This document shows positions 13,336-25,362 of a stretch of 64,000 nucleotides of DNA, piece after piece. The notes beneath the pieces are model-generated. The model saw nothing but the letters and a program-made list of their open reading frames with translations. It did not search any database and was not told the DNA's origin. The position numbers and the translations under genes were made by a program. The stretch covers positions 2,542,001 through 2,606,000 of the forward strand of contig OX424564.1 of NCBI GenBank assembly GCA_949152475.1, given 5' to 3'. The stretch is from Terebella lapidaria (taxonomy: Eukaryota > Annelida > Polychaeta > Terebellida > Terebellidae). How positions within the stretch are numbered: position 1 is the first letter of the stretch; each line of letters starts with the position of its first letter.

Positions 13336-13738
13336 TCAAGTGAATATACATCTTTTGGATGCGGCCCATATCAAGCTGGGGAGGGAACCAGTCAGCTAAA
13401 CCTGGGTTTGGTCGGCGCATTCCTGGGTTATGCAACGAGCATCCTGTGGAAAAAAATGGCCACCTCACGAACATAGAAGTCGCGTCTCGCAACCAAAAGC
13501 TGACTGGTTCTCCAGCGTGCATAAACCTAAAAAATCCAGCCACAGTAGAGGCGAAAGAAGGAAGGCTGGGTACACACGCCCTGCTGGGGAAGAAGGCAGG
13601 TCAGGAACTGTTAAGTCCATAATTCAAGTGATAATCCATGTGATAATCTAAATAAGATCGATGCTGCAAATGTCAAAGACAGCGCAAACGAAAATGTGTG
13701 CTTGCAGGTGGGCGCCAAGAAGATCTAATAACTTGTTT

Positions 13739-13920
13739 AAAGGATCACAGGAGCTACTATGAGGTGCGCACAATCAGTCCAAACTAGCACAAGGGCCAAT
13801 CTGCTATGCACAGACAGATTTTTGCATGGCCCTAAGAGCACGAGACAGCTCGTTATATGGCTGGTCTTGATGTGTAGGAGGCACCAAATCAGCACTCCAC
13901 CTTCAAAGAAGGCTAAGATA
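13739..13920 (-). repeat. Right arm of the large inverted repeat
   Basis: Complement of the arm at 13194-13335. Outside the arms, a 20-bp direct match (ATAACACCAACATG then ACC or GCC) occurs near 13065 and 13965. It could be an old insertion-site duplication or chance. Confidence 0.6.
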
Positions 13921-14002
13921 TCGACAGAACAAATGCCCATGAAACACTTTAACATGCATCTACATAACACCAACATGGCCACACCTGTTTACTGTTGGGG
14001 AG

Positions 14003-14165
14003 TCTTGGCACCTCAGGTTATGTCCTTCGACGTCAGCTGCGGTAAGCCGCCTACATCAAAGTCAACAACACCAAGTAACGGGACCCTTGGCACCTCAGGT
14101 TATGTCCTTCGACGTCAGCTGCGGTAAGCCGCCTACATCAAAGTCAACAACACCAAGTAACGAGA
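14003..14165 (+). repeat. Two near-identical 77-bp tandem copies of the CRE/E-box-like cassette
   Basis: Both units start CTTGGCACCTCAGGTTATG, contain the core also found at 11200 and 11317, and end with AAGTAACG then GGACCC or AGACCC. They are almost identical, so the duplication is probably recent. An open frame across them reads MSFDVSCGKPPTSKSTTP repeatedly, which I take as incidental. Confidence 0.65.
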
Positions 14166-14301
14166 CCCCATGTGCTTCACTTGATCTGAAAAAAAAAATA
14201 TTTAGATTAATACCAACACATTGGAAGATGTGATGTATGTGGAAATGCACCTAGACCTGATTAACTGTCTTTTTCACACACCAGTCACTGAGGCTAATCT
14301 A

Positions 14302-14595
14302 CCGTATCGGTCCTAATAGTAGCACGGCGAGCCAAAGCAAGACCTCCTGCAGTAGGGCGCGCAGAAATGAGGTCAAACTTGAGGTCAAATTTAAGAAAAT
14401 CACTGAATAATGTACCTATAGCCTTCAATCATCTTTATCGTGATCCAAATAACATAAATACGTGGATTGGAATACCCCAAGATTTTATTAGAAAGATATG
14501 CAGTGAATTACAAGGTCACAAAAATCTAACATTTTGGGGGAAAACAGGGGGGCGCTCTATTATTAGGGCAGGTGCCACTATTAGGACCAATACGG
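14302..14595. mobile_element. TA-flanked MITE with CCGTAT(C/T)GGTCCTAATAGT termini
   Basis: The left end CCGTATCGGTCCTAATAGT is mirrored at the right, with TA on both sides (14300-14301 and 14596-14597). It is 294 bp and non-coding. A single-ended relative of the terminal sequence is visible near 6812-6832. Confidence 0.65.
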
Positions 14596-14817
14596 TATTT
14601 GCTGCCCACAATATTGAAACCTAATAGAACACCCGTATGTGTAAGAAGCAAATAGCGAAAGAAGTGGACAAGTCCTGCCAATTATGGTGAAATTTTGGAA
14701 ATAACATCGAACAACACACTTACCTGGCATGTGCATTCCACATAAGTATGTATTAGGCACACATAGGTGAGAACGGTTATAGCCCAGTATCATAATTCAA
14801 AGAAAAATTAGGCCAAG

Positions 14818-15940
14818 GGCCGAAGATAGGTTACCGGACAAGCCAGGTCACTGGTCAAGAGAATATTCAGCATATATAATATTAAGCATATATCATGTCC
14901 ACAGTTGATTGCTAAGTTGTAAATTCAATAATCAGAGAGATATTAGCAATTTTGTGCTGTGGCCTTGAAAATGAAGGCAAAGGTCAAATTTAAGGTAATC
15001 AAAATATTCAGTGTATATCATTTTTTATATGTCCACAATTGATTCCCGAGACATACAGTCAATAGAGGAGCAAGATATGAGCCATTTTGTCCTGTGACCT
15101 TGAAAATGAGGTCAGAGGTCAAATTCAAGGTCACGAGAATATTCAGCATATATCATCCTATATGTCCACAATTGATTCCTAAGCTGTAAAATCCATAATA
15201 AGTGAGATATTAGCCATTTTGTCCTATGACCTTGAAAATGGGGTCGAAGGTCAAATTCAAGGTCACGAGAATATTCAGCATATATCATTTCCTATATGTC
15301 CACAATTGATTCCTAAGCTGTAGAGTCGATAATAAGCGAGATCTAAGCCATTTTGTGCTCTGACCTTGAAACTGAGGTCAGAGGTCAAATTCAAGGTCAC
15401 GAGAATATTCAGCATATATCATTTCCTATATGTCCACAATTGATTCCTAGTCTCTGATATCAATATTAAGTGAGATATTAGGCATAATGTGTCCCATTAT
15501 AAAGCATAGGAGAATTTAACAAGGGAAAGTCCCATTTGGGCCGAGTTTGGGCCAAAATGGCCCACTTCGAGCGATTCAAGCGCAACGAAATTCATAGACA
15601 TCATAGGAGTACATATGAGGAGTGTTATATATCAAAAAGAAAAAAAGTTACTGAACAGATTTTGAGAAAATGGCCGCCAAAGTCCAAAATCAGGCATTTT
15701 TCATCGAAAACGGCCGCCATTTTGAAAAAAATGTGAAAATCAAAAAACTAAAAAATACCTCCTTCTTGAATTATTTTTAAGTATTTTTGTGCAAAATTTC
15801 AGAAAAATTTGCCCGTAAACAAAAAAGATAAAAATGTGGACGACGACGACGACGACGGACGACGACGGACGCCGGACGACGGACGACGGACGCAACGCCA
15901 TGCCAATAGGTTATCGGACCATAGGTCCGGTAACCTAAAA
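14818..15940. mobile_element. Composite non-autonomous element with five ~130-bp GGTCA modules, copy 1
   Basis: It starts around TAGGTTACCGGAC (14832) and ends with a hairpin AGGTTATCGGACC-ATA-GGTCCGGTAACCT near 15907-15935, so the end sequence is also inverted at the start. Between them are about five tandem modules (14880-15490), a segment with ATGGCCGCC motifs, and a GAC-triplet microsatellite at 15840-15890. Related copies lie at 35340-36255 and 55490-56085. No protein is encoded. Confidence 0.6.
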
Positions 15941-16333
15941 ATGTGCACCAAACAGGCCTACCCCTTCTATATTCAACCATCTTTGCGATTGCCCTCATGA
16001 AATCGGAGGATTTATTAACCATTGTTTGTTAACGGGACACAAGACAACTTTGAGCCAGGTTTATAGCAAACAGATATACACTCCGTTATTTGGAATGCAA
16101 TATCAGGGCATTACATTAACTTTTTTTCCACTTGCCCCATCGGGCAAGTGAGCATCAGTTTTCACTTGCCCTGACCAACTTTCACTTGCCTCAACTTTTA
16201 GACTTGTTTGCACGCACTTTCACAGCTCGCACGAAATGCGGCGATCACTCGCTTGTTTCATAGTCATTCTTAGTTTGAACTGAGAGTTTGATGTGCCACT
16301 TCCTAATGTCGTTGTTGTAATCATCCTCTGGCC

Positions 16334-17197
16334 TTAAAGTCCAACTAAAGTCAGGATACTTATTTTTGACAGATGATAAGTGTGAATCTCATGAATCATT
16401 ATAGTTTTTACAGTATGTCAATATCTCGATTATTTATGAAGATATGGCAGTTTTAGTGGGAATTTTGGGCTAACTTTTGTGTGTCTAATTAACTATTATA
16501 ATGAGTATTCATGACGTCACAAGGGTAAAACAAGTTAATTAAGGTAATGAAACATCTACTTTCAAAGATGTACGATGATAATATGACCTTAATTTAGCAT
16601 GTACCTTATTTGGCATGACATACAATCAGTATTCAATTTCCAGAATTGGTTGCCAAGGTAACTATTCTCGAGATATGACCCATAGCAACCATGGTTGCTA
16701 AGGGCACAACGCCTTGAATATTGAATTAGGTACCATAAAACCAGTGAAAATGTGGACAAGAGCCTTTTCTGAAATCCATTGAATAATTTTAAACATCATT
16801 TTGCTTACCAGTCCCGAGTTAAGCCCCCTAGCAACCACGTTGCTATGGGCCGTATGTTAAGTACGGTTGGCATGGTGACCATACACAACTTATGGGTGTG
16901 GTATATTTTCTATCATCATTGTTATATTCGCATTATTCAGCAATACTATGCACGGATCAATCAGAAAAGGGCTTTAAAAGTACTTACCCGTGTGACGTCA
17001 TGAATACCCATTATAATGGCTAATGAGCTTCATAATTCAAGCATAATTCAAGCAAAACTTGACACAAAATTGGTGATATCTCGAGAATGGTTAGAGATAT
17101 TAAGGTTCTGTAAAAGCCAGCATATTACCTTTTGCATTTTCCATCGCACAAAACATAATAACTTGAAATTCATTTTGACTTGAGTTAGACTTTAAAA
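16334..17197. mobile_element. Long palindromic MITE
   Basis: The ends CTTAAAGTCCAACTAAAGTC and the complement of CTTTTAAAGTCTAACTCAAG face each other. Internal arms also pair, for example TATTCATGACGTCACA near 16506 and TGTGACGTCATGAATA near 16992. About 860 bp, non-coding. The CACTTGCCC-rich segment just before it (16130-16200) belongs to another repeat I cannot classify. Confidence 0.6.
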
Positions 17198-18091
17198 GCC
17201 CATATTTTGAAAGCGAAATTTGCCGAAAGACTGACATAATTTAGTTTTTGCTAGAGCACAGACACTCACAGTCACAATAGTGATACCACAAGATCCGATC
17301 TGACATGCGCTGTGATTGGGTGACTGACTTGAGCTCAGTGCTCACGTTCTGAACAGCTACAGTGAAATATATGTGTAATCGCGTTCATGACCACATAACA
17401 TGACATTGATTTGCTGGGTACAGTTAACATTTGGTGCGTACAGCAAAACGATTATATGTGTATAGACTGATTTGTATGATTAAAATTAAAATGTTACATT
17501 TTAAATGACGGAATGGATATATGTTTGCCATAAACTTGGTTCAAAGTATATTTTTATCTCGTTAACAAACAAAAAATGGGCGAATTTCATGAAGACGGTC
17601 GAGAAAATGAGTGAATTTAGAGAGGGGTAGGCATACTTGGCACCTGTTTTTTCTGGGAATAATGATACTACACTAAAAAAATTTCACGTATGACTGCATC
17701 ATGCATATATTTATGTGGAATGCGCATATCAGGTAAGTGTGATTTTTGCTGTTATTACCAAAATTTACCCATAATTGGAAGGACTTACAAGTTATTGTCC
17801 ATTTCTTTTGCCATTTGCTTCGTACACATACAGTTACTTCATTAATCAAGGTCAAATTCAAGGTCACCATTGAAATCCGCACAGATGACCTCATATTTGA
17901 ATGTGAGGTTGTGTAAACCTTCTCAAAGAATTATGTGTGTTTTGCATTGTCTCTATGAAGATGTCCCAGTTTGACCTTGAAAGGTCACCAGAGGTCAAAT
18001 TGAGGCCTTAGCGATCCCAGGATATGACACCTTTAATGAAGCAAATTACCAAAATGTACCACATTTGTGCTCATACATACTTACAACAGAA

Positions 18092-18829
18092 TTATGAACT
18101 TTGAATGATGTAGACACAGGCATTCTTGATTTTTGTGAACAATAATTCACGTAGAATGTTGTCAGGGTGAACACCATCATATAATGATTTATAGTTTTTT
18201 TTTACAGTGGTCTTTTTGTATTTGCTGTTGCCTTTCCCCATTGTTTTCACACTTGTTCGTTCGATAAGTTTATGAAATTTCACTACAGTATCGGCAAATT
18301 TTTCCGTGATGAACGTGTTGGTGATGTCAATGTCTTCCTCCAACATTCGTTGCTGTCCTTCTAACTGATCTGGAGTGCAGCTGTTATGTCTTAGTTTGTC
18401 CTTGTTTTGCAGATATGTCGCAGATGACATGAGTGAAGCTGGAATGATTGTCGATACATAGAGGGTGTAGCGGCGGACATCACAAAATTCTTGTATGGAC
18501 ATCAACTTTGACTGCACATGATGGATGGTTGATGCACGTGTTTCGCCTTGATCATTATCATATAAAATTTCGTGGCGACCGTGGGCGGTATGTTTTGTTG
18601 TAAAATCACATATACCGCCAAGTACAAATACTGCAATGTCATGAAGCGGAAATCTATGTGAGACCTCCTCACTGCGGCGAACGAGTTCGTTAAAAATAAT
18701 GTCATATGTGGCACCACTCAAACAAGATTCCAGTACAATAGTGGATGAGAGGAAATCGACGTTGTGCATCAGATATTCGCGGATTCCTCGACCTCGTGAG
18801 TCTGTGATGATCACAAAGCAGAACGGCAT
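18092..18829 (-). CDS. Intronless SGNH/GDSL-hydrolase-like protein, 245 aa
   Basis: The frame starts MPFCFVIITDSRGRGIREYL. ITDSRG can serve as SGNH block I (nucleophile Ser), VLGGICDF as a degenerate block III, and DGVHPDN near the C terminus as block V (Asp and His). No signal peptide or other domain is seen. The frame is uninterrupted but stands alone among repeats. SGNH domains are known in host esterases and also inside some CR1-type and DIRS/Ngaro-type retroelements, so it may be a stranded transposon module. Substrate unknown. Confidence 0.5.
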   Translation of the reverse strand: MPFCFVIITDSRGRGIREYLMHNVDFLSSTIVLESCLSGATYDIIFNELVRRSEEVSHRFPLHDIAVFVLGGICDFTTKHTAHGRHEILYDNDQGETRASTIHHVQSKLMSIQEFCDVRRYTLYVSTIIPASLMSSATYLQNKDKLRHNSCTPDQLEGQQRMLEEDIDITNTFITEKFADTVVKFHKLIERTSVKTMGKGNSKYKKTTVKKNYKSLYDGVHPDNILRELLFTKIKNACVYIIQSS

Positions 18830-19347
18830 TTTGATTTTTCAATGACGCCCCTGGGCCTGGGCCCTGGCTCCTGAACTGCTGTCGTGATGAACCGGTCAAT
18901 AAACTCAATATAACACGACTGGTCGTGAACAAAATTAAGACCACACACAACTGAGTTAATCAATTTTACAATATAGAATTAGATATAATCCTAATCAGGA
19001 CAAGTCAGTGTCAAATGAATATGATCTGCAGAAGAACGTGTCCGCACTCACTGAATGTACATTCGAAAAGGAAACATGTGACACTGAAACCGCGCATGCG
19101 CATCCAGGGACCTGCGCATCATCTGTGCGCGGCATGAAAACTAAATCATAACGTACTCAATACGGTATTTGTCTCACATTGCCGATCTGAGGTTGCGGGT
19201 CTGAGTTTGCCGACGCTGACTCGCGTAAACCCCCGCTCACCCGCTGCGGCATCAGTAACCGTTTTAACGCCTGACAACTTCATTCGCCAGGTGTCGTGAT
19301 GTGTCCGACATAAATACAGTAGCCTACCGACTTTGCTGTCCGCATTT

Positions 19348-19380
19348 CCAAATTCAATTCAATTCAATTCAATTCAATTT
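19348..19380. repeat. (AATTC)n microsatellite at the end of a LINE-like tail
   Basis: Six AATTC units lead into ATTTATTTCAACATCAACAC. On the minus strand this looks like the 3' tail of a short truncated LINE or SINE lying to the right (about 19380-19600). A GT run is at 19648-19666. The rest of 19600-20400 shows a G homopolymer (20140-20164) and no gene. Confidence 0.45.
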
Positions 19381-20399
19381 ATTTCAACATCAACACATAG
19401 TACAAAGACACATTACATTCACAGCTTTGAACCAAGTTTGTCAAATATTTGTCAAGTATTCAAAAGATCATAGTCGACCAACAAGTTGTATACAAGTTGT
19501 ATACATGGCATGGGTCACACTTGAGAAGTGCGAGACAATAGGCATACAGGGGAAAATTTAAATTGTATTTCCCTACACGTCGATCGTAGGTGTTTACCAT
19601 GGTACCACGTGCGGTGGTCGCGGTGGTGCATGGTGTGTAGGCCTGTGTGTGTGTGTGTGTGTGTGGGGTTGATATGACCAATTATCGGCTGCATTTAAAT
19701 CAATGTTAAATTGGGCAACTTCGGATGTGCGTTTCACCTTTCCAAAAAAAAAAAAATAGGGCTTAACGGTTGATAGGTTGTGATAGTATAATCATAGTAC
19801 TTCAATAAAATCTAAGTCACTATAGAGCATGATAGTACCAATTTTTCATAAAATGACGTTGAACAGGACCCCTGTCAATTTAGATCGTTTTCAGATCGCA
19901 ACTGCCGACATAGCATATTCAGCAAAACCTGTCTCTACTCCAAATCCCGGGAAATACCATCGGGATTTTTGCTTTTCCCAAAACCAGACTTCCACACGCG
20001 CAAAATAAACCAGCACGTGGATCAATACCGCTTCGCGTTGTCTCCCTAGGCAACCACACATCTGGCGAAATGACGTCACTTAAAACGGAATCCTCAATGT
20101 GTGAGGCATCCCCAGTTCTATTCCTGGCTTCTACCCTGTGGGGGGGGGGGGGGGGGAGGGGGGGTCATTGCCTACTTGCAATAGATGCTTTGCAAGTGAC
20201 GTCATAACGTATTTCTTCTTTATTTATGACGCCATACTGGACGGCATTATTCCTAGTGAAATCACAACAGACCCAACAAACACTATACGTTGTAGGCCTA
20301 CATGAGTTTGCCGTCCAGTGTGACATCACAGCAAAGCATATAGCATGCCCGTTGACATTATCAGAATACTCCATTATCATAATACCCCCCAGAATCCAC

Positions 20400-20885
20400 T
20401 CTTATAGTGGTCAAACTGGTTGAGTCTGCATGGACGCTGAAGCTGGTGACACCCAGAATCCATTCTCAAGGTGACCAAACCATTTGAGTCCATGTGGACG
20501 CTGAGGTCGGTGACTCCCATAATCCAAACTCATAGTGACCAAACCATTTGAGTCCGTGTAACGCTGAAGTTGGTGACCCCCAGAGTCCGCTCTCATAGTG
20601 ACCAGATCATTTAATTCCGCATGGACGCTGAGGTCGGTCACCCTCAGAATCCACTCTCATAGTGGCCAAACCATTTAGTTCGAGTGGACGCTGAGGTCGG
20701 TGACCTCCAGAATCCGCTTTCATAGTGACCAAACCATTTGTGTCTGCGTGGACGCTGAGGTCGGTCACCCCCAGAGTCTGCTCTTTTGGTGGCCAAACTG
20801 GTTGAGTTGGCACGAATGAAACCAGCGATTCCCACAATCTCTAACAGTGGCAAAACCATTTGAGACCCTCAGAATCTCTAATAGT
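20400..20885 (+). repeat. Minisatellite, ~63-bp unit, left part
   Basis: About seven to eight diverged copies of a unit with GTGACCAAACCATTTGAGTC, TGGACGCTGAGGTCGGTGAC and CCCAGAATCC. The array resumes at 25193 on the far side of the LTR element, so the element landed inside the array. Confidence 0.8.
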
Positions 20886-21028
20886 TGTAGTGTCCAAGTG
20901 CTATTGCGTAAGTTGCCATGTATCGGGTACTTTGAGTTCGGGTGTTCCATAGCGGACGGATAAACAACGTGTTCCAAACTGTGGACTTATTTATTGTTTG
21001 TTCCTAAACACACGCAACAAACATTACA
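20886..21028 (+). repeat. Left LTR of the gypsy element
   Basis: 143 bp, preceded by ATAGT. It matches the right repeat with about four differences. Confidence 0.92.
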
Positions 21029-21186
21029 CTGGCGACGAGACTGGGAACGAACAGTGTCGTGGATGAAAAAGACACATGAACTTTGTGTGAATCTCACCGG
21101 TAAGCCCCCAAAACGAACTTTTAGACGCCCGCCCGCCGACCGTAACTTCGCGGAAAACACGCACCAGTACAAGTCGCGCCCCAAGT

Positions 21187-24100
21187 ATGGCTATGTCAAA
21201 TCTCCCCGGATTGCCCCAGTTTTCTGTGCATGAACCTGATGCTGGCCCACGATGGAAAACATACATCAGACGGGTAGAAAACATGTTCAAGGCGTTTGAC
21301 ATAACCAATGAACAACGACAGAGAGCCTTGTTGTTGCACTATGCTGGCGAGGACGTTATGGAAGTCCTAGAGACACTGCCTGACACGGGTGACGATTTTG
21401 CAACTGCAAAGGACAAACTCACTGCATACTTTTCACCCAAAGTCAACACTGAATATCAAAAATTCGTGTTCAGGAGCTCCAGACAGTCTCCAAATGAAAC
21501 AGTCGATGCATATCACACACGGCTACAGAAACTGACCGCAACCTGTGAGTTCACCGACAAGGATGCAGAAGTGAAGTCCCAGCTCATCCAAGGGTGCTCA
21601 TCATCAAAACTGCGACGCCGCGCCCTGGTGAAAGAAACTACACTGGCACAGCTTATTGAACTAGCCCGAGCAATGGAACTGTCAGAGACACAGGCAACCA
21701 GTATGGAGGCCAAACCGGACTCACTCCATGAGCCTGTGAATGCTGTAAAACAATCAGCCAGCAGAAGGAAACAACCTTCTATCCCCAAAAAAGCCAAGTC
21801 TCATTCCAGTCAACCCAAAAAGTGTTTCTTCTGCGGAGGAGCGTACCCGCACGATGGTGACTGTCCAGCGAAAAACAACACTTGTCAGTATTGTAGCAAG
21901 ATTGGCCATGTTGAAGACATGTGTCTGTCTAAAAAACGAGCAACACGCCCCAAGAAATGGCACAAACACAAGTCAGAAAAGGTCAAAGCTGTCCAAGCAA
22001 GGGAGGAAACAAGCTCTGACGATGACAGCTATGTGTGGTCCATGATGCACACCTTCCACAAAGCCGGATCACTGCCACAAGTGACAATCAAACTCAGTGA
22101 CACTGACATAAAAGCTGTAGTCGACACGGGAGCGTCAGTCAATGTGATGAGTCATAAAACATATGACTCACTGAGGTCAGACAAAACCCTCAGGCCTGTG
22201 ACTGGCAGAAAACTCTTCCCGTATGGCAGTGAAACTCCACTGGAAGTCGACGGCATTCTAACGTCAACAGTCGCACACAAGACACAGGCAGTGGAAACCG
22301 AGTTCTTCATCCTGCATGGCGAAGGTGACACGCTGCTGAGCTACAGCACAGCTTCCAAACTTGGTCTCATCAATTTCACGTACACAGTGAAAGACCAACA
22401 GGTTGACAGCATCATGGAGAAATTCAAAGACCGATTTGTAGGCATCGGAAAACTACGAGGTGTTCAATGCAAGCTGCATGAGGATGAATCTGTCCAGCCA
22501 TTCATACAACCACATCGACGCCTACCATTCCACATGAGAAAACGCACTGAAGCAGAACTAAAGAAACTACTGGATCTCGACGTCATTGAAAAAGTTGAGA
22601 ATGAGCCGACAACCTGGGTATCGCCCATCCATGTGATACAGAAGCCCAAGAAGCCTTCAGAAGTACGAATCTGTATTGACATGCGAGCAGTCAACAAGGC
22701 GATTGTTCGTGAGAGACACATCACACCGACGCTAGATGATGTGATAGCTGATCTCAACGGTGCAGCAGTATTCTCAAAGCTTGATTTGAACGCTGGTTAT
22801 CACCAGATCGAGCTTGCGCCTGAATCGAGACATCTCACAGTCTTTTCAACGCACATTGGACTATTCAGGTATAAACGACTGAACTTTGGCATTAACTCAG
22901 CCGCTGAGAAGTTTCAGAACCTGATTCAAACGGCACTATACGGTTTGCAAGGAGTCCTAAATATCAGTGACGACATCCTGATATATGGCAAGAACCAGGA
23001 CGAACATGATGCGAATCTTCAATCATGTCTACAGCGTCTCCGAGAGAAGAACCTCACGCTGAATGCCCAGAAGTGTGAGTTCAACAAGTCCAATCTCACG
23101 TTCTTCGGACACAGGTTCGGAAAAGATGGACTCTCGCCTGATCCAGACAAAGTACGTGCACTCAAAGAAGCAGCAAACCCGCAAACACCAGATGAAGTCC
23201 GAAGCTACCTGGGTATGGCCACGTATTGTGCGAGATTTATACCTCTACGGAAAAGGATTCACAATCGTCAGTGACCACAAGCCCCTTCTCCCACTGTTTA
23301 ACAAGCCAACAGCAAAAGCTCCAATGCGCATCGAAAGATGGATTCTGAAACTGCAGGACTATGAGTACACAGTTGTGTATCAGCGTGGGAAAGCAAACCC
23401 AGCTGACTACATCTCGCGACACCCCCTGCCAAGCAAAAACGCAACAAGTCGAGAAGAAAGACTGGCAGAAGGCTATGTGAACCAAATAGCCACACGTGCT
23501 GCACCAAGAGCTGTCAGACTCGAGGCCATCCAGCAAGAAACAGTACAGGACCCAGTACTGTCAGCGTGCATCGCTGCAGTCCAGACAGGACACTGGCATG
23601 ACAAGTACAAACAGCTTGAAAGCCAAGCACACAAGGATGCCTTGAAACATCTGTACACCACCAGAGAGAATCTCACGATTTCCAAAGACGCTAACTTGGT
23701 CTTACACAACAGTCGTATCGTGGTACCAGAAACTCTACAGCAGAAGATGGTCGACATTGCACATGAAGGCCATCAAGGCATGGTGAAAACCAAGCGTCTA
23801 CTTCGACAGAATGTGTGGTTTCCCGGACTAGACCAAAAGGTAGAAAACACCATTCGAAGCTGCATACCGTGTCAAGCAACCAGTGGTGACCCTGGTCGCG
23901 AACCCCTCAGCATGTCCCCACTACCAACGTCACCATGGAAGGAAGTGAGTGTAGACTTCACGGATCTCGAGCATGAACACATGCTCGTTGTTGTCGACGA
24001 TTATTCACGATTCCCCGAAATCGACTTCGTTCATTCGACTTCGGCCAAAGCTGTGATACCGAAGTTAGACAAACTGTTTTCCACGTTTGGAATTCCACAA

Positions 24101-24901
24101 ACAGTTCGGACGGACAACGGTCCTCCGTTCAACAGCACAGACTTTGCCCAGTATGCTGCTTATGCCGGGTTCAAACATCGAAAAGTGACCCCAAGATGGC
24201 CAAGAGCCAACGGTGAAGTTGAGCGTCTGACGCGAACTCTGAAGAAGACGTATCGTGTCGCTCATGAAGAAGGCAAGTCGTGGAAGCAGGAAATCTTCAA
24301 GTTCCTTCGCAACTATCGTGCGACGCCTCACACGACTACTCAGGCAACACCCTCAGAACTACTCTTTGGTCGGACGATACGAGTTCGAATCCCTGACTTC
24401 AAAGCCGAATCCGACGCAGGTCATGATGTTCAAGTCCGACAAACCGACCGCAAGAACAAGAAGAAGATCAAGAAGTATGCGGACAAACATGTCAAGCTAC
24501 AAACCAAGCCACCAGAAGTTGGAGACACAGTGCTAGTGAAACGTGACGGAATCATACCAAAACACAAAACGCCCTACAGCACCAGACCGTATCGTGTGAT
24601 CTCCAAGAAAGGCTCCATGGTAACTGTTGCCCGCGATGGTCATGTAGTCACTCGAAACTCATCACACTTCAAGGTTCTGCAAGGTGAACACGCAGTACCA
24701 GGAAATGATCGTCAAGCCGCAGTGGAACAGGACTACGACAGTATGGATGAACTCGCACAACTTCCCCATGTTCCACAACCAGACCAAGCAGATGATCACG
24801 ATGATGTTGCCGCGGATGGTAACGATGATAACCGTGAACAGCAAAGACGTCCCGTCCGTGACAGAAGACAGCCACAGTATCTGAGAGACTATGTTGTGTA
24901 A
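21187..24901 (+). pseudogene. gag-pol region of the gypsy element (fossil)
   Basis: Recognisable parts in order: a gag-like region with CCHC-type zinc-knuckle residues (about 21190-21960), an aspartic protease with VDTGAS (near 22120), a reverse transcriptase (about 22480-23200), and an integrase with an HHCC-type zinc motif and a D-D-E core (about 23760-24260). The order is that of Ty3/gypsy, and the style resembles mag-like or K02A2.6-like lineages, which is an impression. Treated as a broken relic. Confidence 0.85.
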
Positions 24902-25049
24902 ATGTGTTTGAACTCTGGTTGTTTTCTGACTTTTTCAGTATGACATTTGTAACTTTCGTACTGCTACTTTGAACCTACAATAAGTAGAATATGTTTTGCA
25001 ATGCTATGTTTGTGGTTAAAGCTGTAATCTTTTAAAAAGAGGGGAGAAA

Positions 25050-25192
25050 TGTAGTGTCCAAGCGCTATTGCGTAAGTTGCCATGTATCGGGTACTTTGAG
25101 TTCAGGTGTTCCATAGTGGACGGATAAACAACGTGTTCCAAACTGTGGACTTATTTATTGTTTGTTCCTAAACACACGCAACGAACATTACA
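25050..25192 (+). repeat. Right LTR of the gypsy element
   Basis: 143 bp, preceded by the polypurine-like AAAAAGAGGGGAGAAA and followed by the ATAGT target duplication. Confidence 0.92.
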
Positions 25193-25362
25193 ATAGTGGT
25201 CAACTCAATTCGGCATGGAGGCTGCGTGCATGCTAGGGCCGGCGACCCCCAGAATCCGCTCTTATATTGACCAAACCAAGTCGGCGAGGAGACTGAGGCC
25301 GGCAACCCCCAGCATCTCTAAATAGTGCCCAAACCAAGTCGGCGTGGAGGTCTGCCACTGTT
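25193..25362 (+). repeat. Minisatellite, right part
   Basis: Continues the ~63-bp unit found at 20400-20885 (GGCGACCCCCAGAATCCGCT, TTGACCAAACCAAGTCGGCG). From 25363 to 26492 I see no further gene, only AT-rich upstream sequence of the mind-bomb-repeat gene. Confidence 0.7.

Larger units (their letters stand above)
20886..25192 (+). mobile_element. Ty3/gypsy LTR retroelement fossil
   Basis: It is bounded by two 143-bp direct terminal repeats that begin TGTAG and end TTACA, with a 5-bp ATAGT target duplication on each side (20881-20885 and 25193-25197) and a purine-rich tract before the right repeat. The internal part has gag-, protease-, reverse transcriptase- and integrase-like regions and no envelope-like region. 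The two terminal repeats differ at only about four positions, so the insertion is fairly young. The ends look whole; the coding part is broken, with about one break, and is shorter than usual for the family. It lies inside the minisatellite. Confidence 0.9.

Noticed and set aside
13759-14127. Plus-strand frame with repeated MSFDVSCGKPPTSKSTTP
   Set aside because: The peptide repeat is produced by the 77-bp DNA tandem; the rest of the frame crosses an inverted-repeat arm.
14880-15490. CRISPR-like array (regular ~130-bp units)
   Set aside because: The units are diverged tandem modules without unique spacers, in an animal genome.
15905-15945. Helitron 3' end (hairpin followed by CTAA)
   Set aside because: The start of the element carries the inverted end sequence, and other copies do not end in a consistent CTRR; an inverted-repeat element fits better.
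24380-24396. tRNA-like GTTCGAATCCC stretch
   Set aside because: No cloverleaf around it; it lies inside the integrase region of the LTR element.
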